The position numbers and the translations under genes were made by a program. The notes beneath the pieces are model-generated. The model saw nothing but the letters and a program-made list of their open reading frames with translations. It made no database searches and had not been told where the DNA came from. From Bryobacterales bacterium (lineage in GTDB: Bacteria; Acidobacteriota; Terriglobia; Bryobacterales; Bryobacteraceae), in assembly GCA_003132905.1 (NCBI GenBank), contig PKZC01000438.1, positions 10,280-34,026 on the forward strand: 23,747 bases of DNA. The letters are read 5' to 3'. Of this stretch, positions 20,155 through 23,747 are shown one piece after another; position 1 is the stretch's first letter; every line of letters starts with the position of its first letter.

Positions 20155-22440
20155 ATGAGAAAAGCAGTTGGAACGTGTATGGTTCTGCTGGCCATGACAG
20201 CTTGCAGCACCAAGCGCGGTTATGTGGAGAAAGGCAATGTCCTTTTTCAGCAGGGCAAGTATGAGGCTGCGGCCATCAATTACCGCAAGGCGATTCAGAA
20301 AGATCCCAATTATGGCGAAGCTTTCTATCGTCTGGGGCTAAACGAGGCCGAACAAGGAAACGCCGGAGATGCCTATAACGCTCTGTTTCGCGCCAACCAA
20401 CTGTTGTCGACAAACACAGAAGTCAAGGAAAAATTCGCGAGCTTCTGCCTGGAATACTACCTGAAAGATCCCACGCGCCCGGCGAAACTGTATCAGCAAT
20501 TGCAGCAAACGTCCGAAGAACTACTGGCGCACAACCCGAATTCGTTCGAAGGTCTGCGAGTGAAGGGATACTTGGCCTATGCGGACCGCAAGCCGCAGGA
20601 CGCCATCGGTTATTTCCGCAAGGCTTTGCAGATCGATCCCTCTAGCGCACCGGTTACAACCGCGCTGGTCCAGACTTTGACGGACAGCGGCCAAGCGCAA
20701 GAAGGCGAGAAGCTGGCAGTGGCTTTGCTGGCGCGCCGCAAGGACTACGGCCCCATTTACGATGCCTTGTACCGCGTCTATTCCAATTTGAATCGCCCAG
20801 CGGACGCAGAGAAGGTTCTCGAGAGCAGAGTAGCCAACAACCCGAAGAATGCCGAGTACATTACGCAACTGGCGGCGCACTATGCTCGGGTTGGGAAAAC
20901 CGCCGAGATGAAAGCCGCCTTGCAGCGTATCTTAGGCGATTCGAAAGATTTCCCCGATCCCGAACTACTAGTGGGTGACTTCTATCTTCAGCAACAGAAC
21001 TATCCCGATGCCATCCGTTACTACCAACAGGGCAGCCAGACCCATCAAAGCTCGAAATTAGTTTACGAAAAGAGAGCCATGGCCGCGTTTCTCAGCGACA
21101 TGAAATATGAAGACGCCGGCCGCCTGGTTCAGCAGATCCTCAAAGAAGATCCAAAGGATGAAGTCGCCTTACGCGTCCACGCCGACCTTTTGATTGTCGC
21201 TGGCGGCGCCGAGAACGCTACCGCCGCGCTGGCCCTCTTACAAGATCAGGCCAATAAAAACCCCAACGACATGAATCCGTCGTTGCGCTTCCAAATGGGC
21301 CGCGCTTACCGCCTGAAAGGCGACCTGGACGCGGCGCGCGCTCAATTTTCAGAAGCCCTTCGGATGCACCACAACTACACGCAGGCGCAATACGAACTAG
21401 CCGAGATCGCATTGGCGCAGCATCGCCCGGATGAAGCCCTGGCGCAGGCGAACGCCCTTCTGGCCACGAATCCCAGGGATCATCGTGCCCGGCTGTTACG
21501 CGCGCAGGGCCTGCTTGCCACCGGTGATTCGGTGCGGGCGCATGACGAGCTCACCCAGTTGCTGAAAGAGTCGCCACAGGACACGGAGGCGCGTTTTCAA
21601 CTTGGGTCTTTAGCATTCCAGCAGAAAAAATATCCTGAAGCCATCGAACGATTGAGCGGGCTGGTCAGCACTGGCGATCCGCGAGTGTTCGCCGCTCTCA
21701 CCGCAACCTATGCCCGCCAGGGGCAAATCGACAAGGCGGTCGATATGGCGAATCAGGGATTGAAGCGTGTTCCCGACTCGACGCTGATTCGAGAACAACT
21801 CGCCGAAGCCGCTGTCTATGGTGGAAAGTTCGATCTGGCAATATCGGAATCCAAGAAACTGATTGCCTCCAATCCAAAATCACTTCAGGCCTATGTTCGC
21901 CTGGGAGCGATCTACGACTTGAAGGGCGACTCCGCCGCCTCAATTGGCGTGTTCCAGCAAGCCCACGATTTGGCGCCTAACGAGCTAGGGCCGGCCTTGA
22001 CGCTGGCGCAAGCCTTGGCCCAAGCCGGCCGGCGGCCCGAGGCCCTTGTGGTTTACCAGAACATTCTAAAAGTGCATCCCAACGATCCAACCGTTCTCAA
22101 CAACACGGCTTACTTTCTGTGCGACAGCGGCGGCAACCTGGACGAAGCGCTCCGGTTGGCACAAAGCGCAGTTCAGAAGGTTCCAGACCAGCCGAGCTTC
22201 GCTGATACTCTTGGATACGTTTACCTGAAGAGAGGCATGCGGACCAGCGCGATCCAGACTTTTAGCAGTCTGGTTCGCAAGTATCCCAAGTACGCCACAT
22301 ACCACTATCACTTGGGTTTGGCCCTGTATGAAACAGGCAATAAGACCGGAGCCAAGAAAGAACTCCACGACGCTCTTTCCGCGCATCCGACACGCCGGGA
22401 CGCGGTAAGAATCAACGAACTCCTCGCCCGGACGGGGTAA
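20155..22440 (+). CDS. Large TPR lipoprotein (PrsT-like)
   Basis: A 761-residue protein made almost wholly of 34-residue tetratricopeptide repeats, about 18-20 by eye, such as YEAAAINYRKAIQKDPNYGE, PQDAIGYFRKALQIDPSSAP, LDAARAQFSEALRMHHNYTQ and PEALVVYQNILKVHPNDPTV. The N-terminus is a lipoprotein signal (MRKAVGTCMVLLAMTAC) with lipid attachment predicted at C17, so it should sit in the outer or inner membrane facing the periplasm. A TTAYFLCDSGGNLDEALRLA-like stretch near 660 and LGYVYLKRGM near the end resemble TPR lipoproteins of exopolysaccharide/PEP-CTERM (PrsT) loci. AGGAG lies 11 bases upstream and AAAGAG overlaps the start. No export or sorting partner genes are in the window; the nearest functional neighbours are the PilZ pair upstream. 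Confidence 0.85.
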   Translation: MRKAVGTCMVLLAMTACSTKRGYVEKGNVLFQQGKYEAAAINYRKAIQKDPNYGEAFYRLGLNEAEQGNAGDAYNALFRANQLLSTNTEVKEKFASFCLEYYLKDPTRPAKLYQQLQQTSEELLAHNPNSFEGLRVKGYLAYADRKPQDAIGYFRKALQIDPSSAPVTTALVQTLTDSGQAQEGEKLAVALLARRKDYGPIYDALYRVYSNLNRPADAEKVLESRVANNPKNAEYITQLAAHYARVGKTAEMKAALQRILGDSKDFPDPELLVGDFYLQQQNYPDAIRYYQQGSQTHQSSKLVYEKRAMAAFLSDMKYEDAGRLVQQILKEDPKDEVALRVHADLLIVAGGAENATAALALLQDQANKNPNDMNPSLRFQMGRAYRLKGDLDAARAQFSEALRMHHNYTQAQYELAEIALAQHRPDEALAQANALLATNPRDHRARLLRAQGLLATGDSVRAHDELTQLLKESPQDTEARFQLGSLAFQQKKYPEAIERLSGLVSTGDPRVFAALTATYARQGQIDKAVDMANQGLKRVPDSTLIREQLAEAAVYGGKFDLAISESKKLIASNPKSLQAYVRLGAIYDLKGDSAASIGVFQQAHDLAPNELGPALTLAQALAQAGRRPEALVVYQNILKVHPNDPTVLNNTAYFLCDSGGNLDEALRLAQSAVQKVPDQPSFADTLGYVYLKRGMRTSAIQTFSSLVRKYPKYATYHYHLGLALYETGNKTGAKKELHDALSAHPTRRDAVRINELLARTG

Positions 22441-22449
22441 GACCACCCG

Positions 22450-22488
22450 GCCGAGGAACATTTCTCAATGTATCTCCGGGTCCTCGGC
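22450..22488. terminator. Stem-loop after the TPR lipoprotein gene
   Basis: GCCGAGGA (22450-22457) and TCCTCGGC (22481-22488) are perfect eight-base arms around a 23-base loop, ten bases after the lipoprotein stop and overlapping the end of the converging gene. No T-run follows, so it may slow transcription in both directions rather than end it cleanly. Confidence 0.4.
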
Positions 22489-22737
22489 GATCAGTTCTCT
22501 CTCCTCTAGCCGGTTCACTTCGGCTTTGGATCCGGCCTCTTCAAGGCCCTCGTCGATAGCGGCGGCGTTCGCGCTCTCGGTAGCGAGCACCTCGACTTCG
22601 ATCTGCCCAGCACCGCTCAAGTGGATTTCATACTCGGCGACCTTAGCTCCGACTCTATCCTCGTATCGCCGGATCTGATTCCTGACGAAGTTCCATATGC
22701 TTTCCTGTAACGGGTCAGGCAATGGTTGTGAGCTCAT
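22465..22737 (-). CDS. Small acidic protein of unknown function
   Basis: A 90-residue acidic protein that I do not recognise. The N-terminal helix SIWNFVRNQIRRYEDRVGAK is followed by two short strands (VAEYEIHLSG, GQIEVEVLATE), then a helical, Glu-rich tail (AAIDEGLEEAGSKAEVNRLE, ERELIAEDPEIH). No signal peptide or membrane segment is present. ATG 22737 lacks a clear ribosome site. The composition looks protein-like and the frame is clear of competing genes, so it is probably real. It converges on the TPR lipoprotein gene with a stem-loop at the junction; 22738-22954 upstream shows no gene. Confidence 0.5.
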   Translation of the reverse strand: MSSQPLPDPLQESIWNFVRNQIRRYEDRVGAKVAEYEIHLSGAGQIEVEVLATESANAAAIDEGLEEAGSKAEVNRLEERELIAEDPEIH

Positions 22738-22954
22738 ACCAACCGTTAGATTGCGCCGGGGGCGAGGAGTCTCGAGATCCTATACAAAAGGCGCTCCACT
22801 AATTACGCTTCTTCGAATGGCACGAGCAGTTCGCAGATCCGACGTTGGCCGATGTCACCCTCGACCGACCGGTTCACAATGCCCACCGTATTGAGATTCG
22901 TGGCGATTCGATGCGTAAGAATCGCGGCAAAACCGGTGCGTAACAGAAAGTCCG

Positions 22955-23596
22955 CTATGTGGTCTCTTGATCGAAAGAGGCTCGAAGCTTAGGAATCATC
23001 TCCGGCGACCAAGGTTGGCTCTCCAGCAAAGCCAACGCTTTTAAAAGTCCCCGCGCTTCACGCTGACTCAACGGGTGCGCTAACTCTTCCAGTGTGCTCC
23101 GAGGAAGCCCGGTCCAAGCTTTCTGGACTGGCTTAACCGTGGAGTCGATCAAGCGGCTTGCAGCCCATCCTGCCGATTTTACATCTCCACGACAGAACGC
23201 TTGGGCGGCGTAAATCGAACCTGCAGCAGCGTCATCGTCTGCGTCATCAGGCCCATCTTCTCCAAGATCATGATTGAAGGGACCCTCATAATAAGCATTC
23301 AAATGGCCCTCTACATCGGCCTTTGCAGACAAGTCGTTCGGATCAATCAGACCGGCCCAAATCTCCTGGAGGACCGGAGCCCAGGACAACGTGAATGGCC
23401 GCTGCTCAGAACGTGGCAATTGCAGATGTGCATCCATTAGCCGCTGAGCGCACAAAACAGCGAGCGCGGCTCGCGCTTCAGCTCGCAGCCCCTGAAGGCG
23501 GTCCTCGGCTTGATCGACCACCGTCACAGGATTCACGAGACCTCGGGCTGCGAGTGAATCGTCTAGATTAGCCATCCTCAACGCCAAACGCCACAT
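22955..23596 (-). CDS. Uncharacterised protein, possibly DUF416-like
   Basis: A 213-residue, largely helical protein. The segments EARAALAVLCAQRLMDAHLQ, LSWAPVLQEIWAGLIDPNDL, DDADDDAAAGSIYAAQAFCR and GWAASRLIDSTVKPVQKAW resemble the DUF416 (YjaG-like) layout: a cysteine-containing first helix, a W-x2-L helix, an Asp cluster, then an alanine-rich helix. I hold this only as a possibility. The Asp cluster (DGPDDADDDAAAG, about residues 113-125) is striking. No signal peptide is present. ATG 23596 is the longest start; ATG 23575 (MANLDDSL) is an alternative. It is isolated; the 151 bases from 23597 to the window end show no gene. Confidence 0.55.
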   Translation of the reverse strand: MWRLALRMANLDDSLAARGLVNPVTVVDQAEDRLQGLRAEARAALAVLCAQRLMDAHLQLPRSEQRPFTLSWAPVLQEIWAGLIDPNDLSAKADVEGHLNAYYEGPFNHDLGEDGPDDADDDAAAGSIYAAQAFCRGDVKSAGWAASRLIDSTVKPVQKAWTGLPRSTLEELAHPLSQREARGLLKALALLESQPWSPEMIPKLRASFDQETT

Positions 23597-23747
23597 TGGC
23601 GATACTCTGCATTATCGCGCGACGCTACGTCAGTTGTGCCAGTCGCTAAATCTGCCGCAGCGCTAACACGCTCGGGTCTCTGTGTGTTAAGGCCGGGACA
23701 AGGGCCGCCCCTTTCCCCGCGCCCTTTCTACGCTAGCGGCCCCTTCC

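Noticed and set aside
1..23747. CRISPR arrays or phage structural genes
   Set aside because: No regularly spaced repeats and no capsid, tail, integrase or Cas-like sequence were found.

Overview
The window looks like a chromosomal segment of an acidobacterium, probably near Solibacter/Bryobacter. That placement rests on gene types (secreted proteins with repeated R-T-x-D-G-K-P motifs, paired 'CDRACLEG' secreted proteins, an Uma2-type relic, abundant TPR proteins) and a GC content of roughly 58-60 percent by eye. No rRNA or other phylogenetic marker is present, so it is an inference.

Layout. 1-4209: N-terminal part of an OPT-family transporter (runs off the left edge), a decayed Uma2-type nuclease, then a LolA-like secreted protein divergent from a glutamate-carboxypeptidase-II-like M28 peptidase. 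4220-8315: an NfrB-like glycosyltransferase with a C-terminal MshEN (c-di-GMP) domain, divergent from a secreted TPR protein, which converges on an exported protein of unknown function. 8438-11816: a broken small membrane-protein gene, then a minus-strand operon of ECF sigma factor, NrsF-like six-TM anti-sigma factor, a cysteine-repeat bufferin-like peptide and an exported unknown; upstream lies a DedA/VTT membrane protein. 12030-13229: an IS1-like transposase next to a tRNA-Tyr(GUA). 13310-14986: an operator/promoter and a three-gene toxin-antitoxin-like operon (HigB/RelE-like toxin, XRE antitoxin with a long C-terminal extension, a third protein of unknown function), visibly lower in GC (about 50 percent). 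15078-18899: small hypothetical genes and a minus-strand operon of three secreted proteins, two of them tandem paralogues. 19014-22440: a PilZ protein overlapping a degenerate receiver-domain protein, then a 761-residue TPR lipoprotein. 22465-23596: two small unknown genes.

How the genes may work together. (i) The sigma/anti-sigma/bufferin-like operon resembles the SigF-NrsF metal and oxidative stress circuit of Caulobacter, but no MNIO (DUF692) maturase gene is in the window. A GTAACT-N16-CGAA motif at the sigma gene suggests autoregulation and a start codon downstream of the longest frame. (ii) The MshEN glycosyltransferase, the PilZ/pseudo-receiver pair and two TPR proteins suggest c-di-GMP-controlled surface polysaccharide or envelope functions, although they are not one operon. 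(iii) The IS element, tRNA-Tyr and AT-richer toxin-antitoxin-like operon mark an accessory junction. The most novel candidates are the bufferin-like operon and the three-gene toxin-antitoxin-like module.
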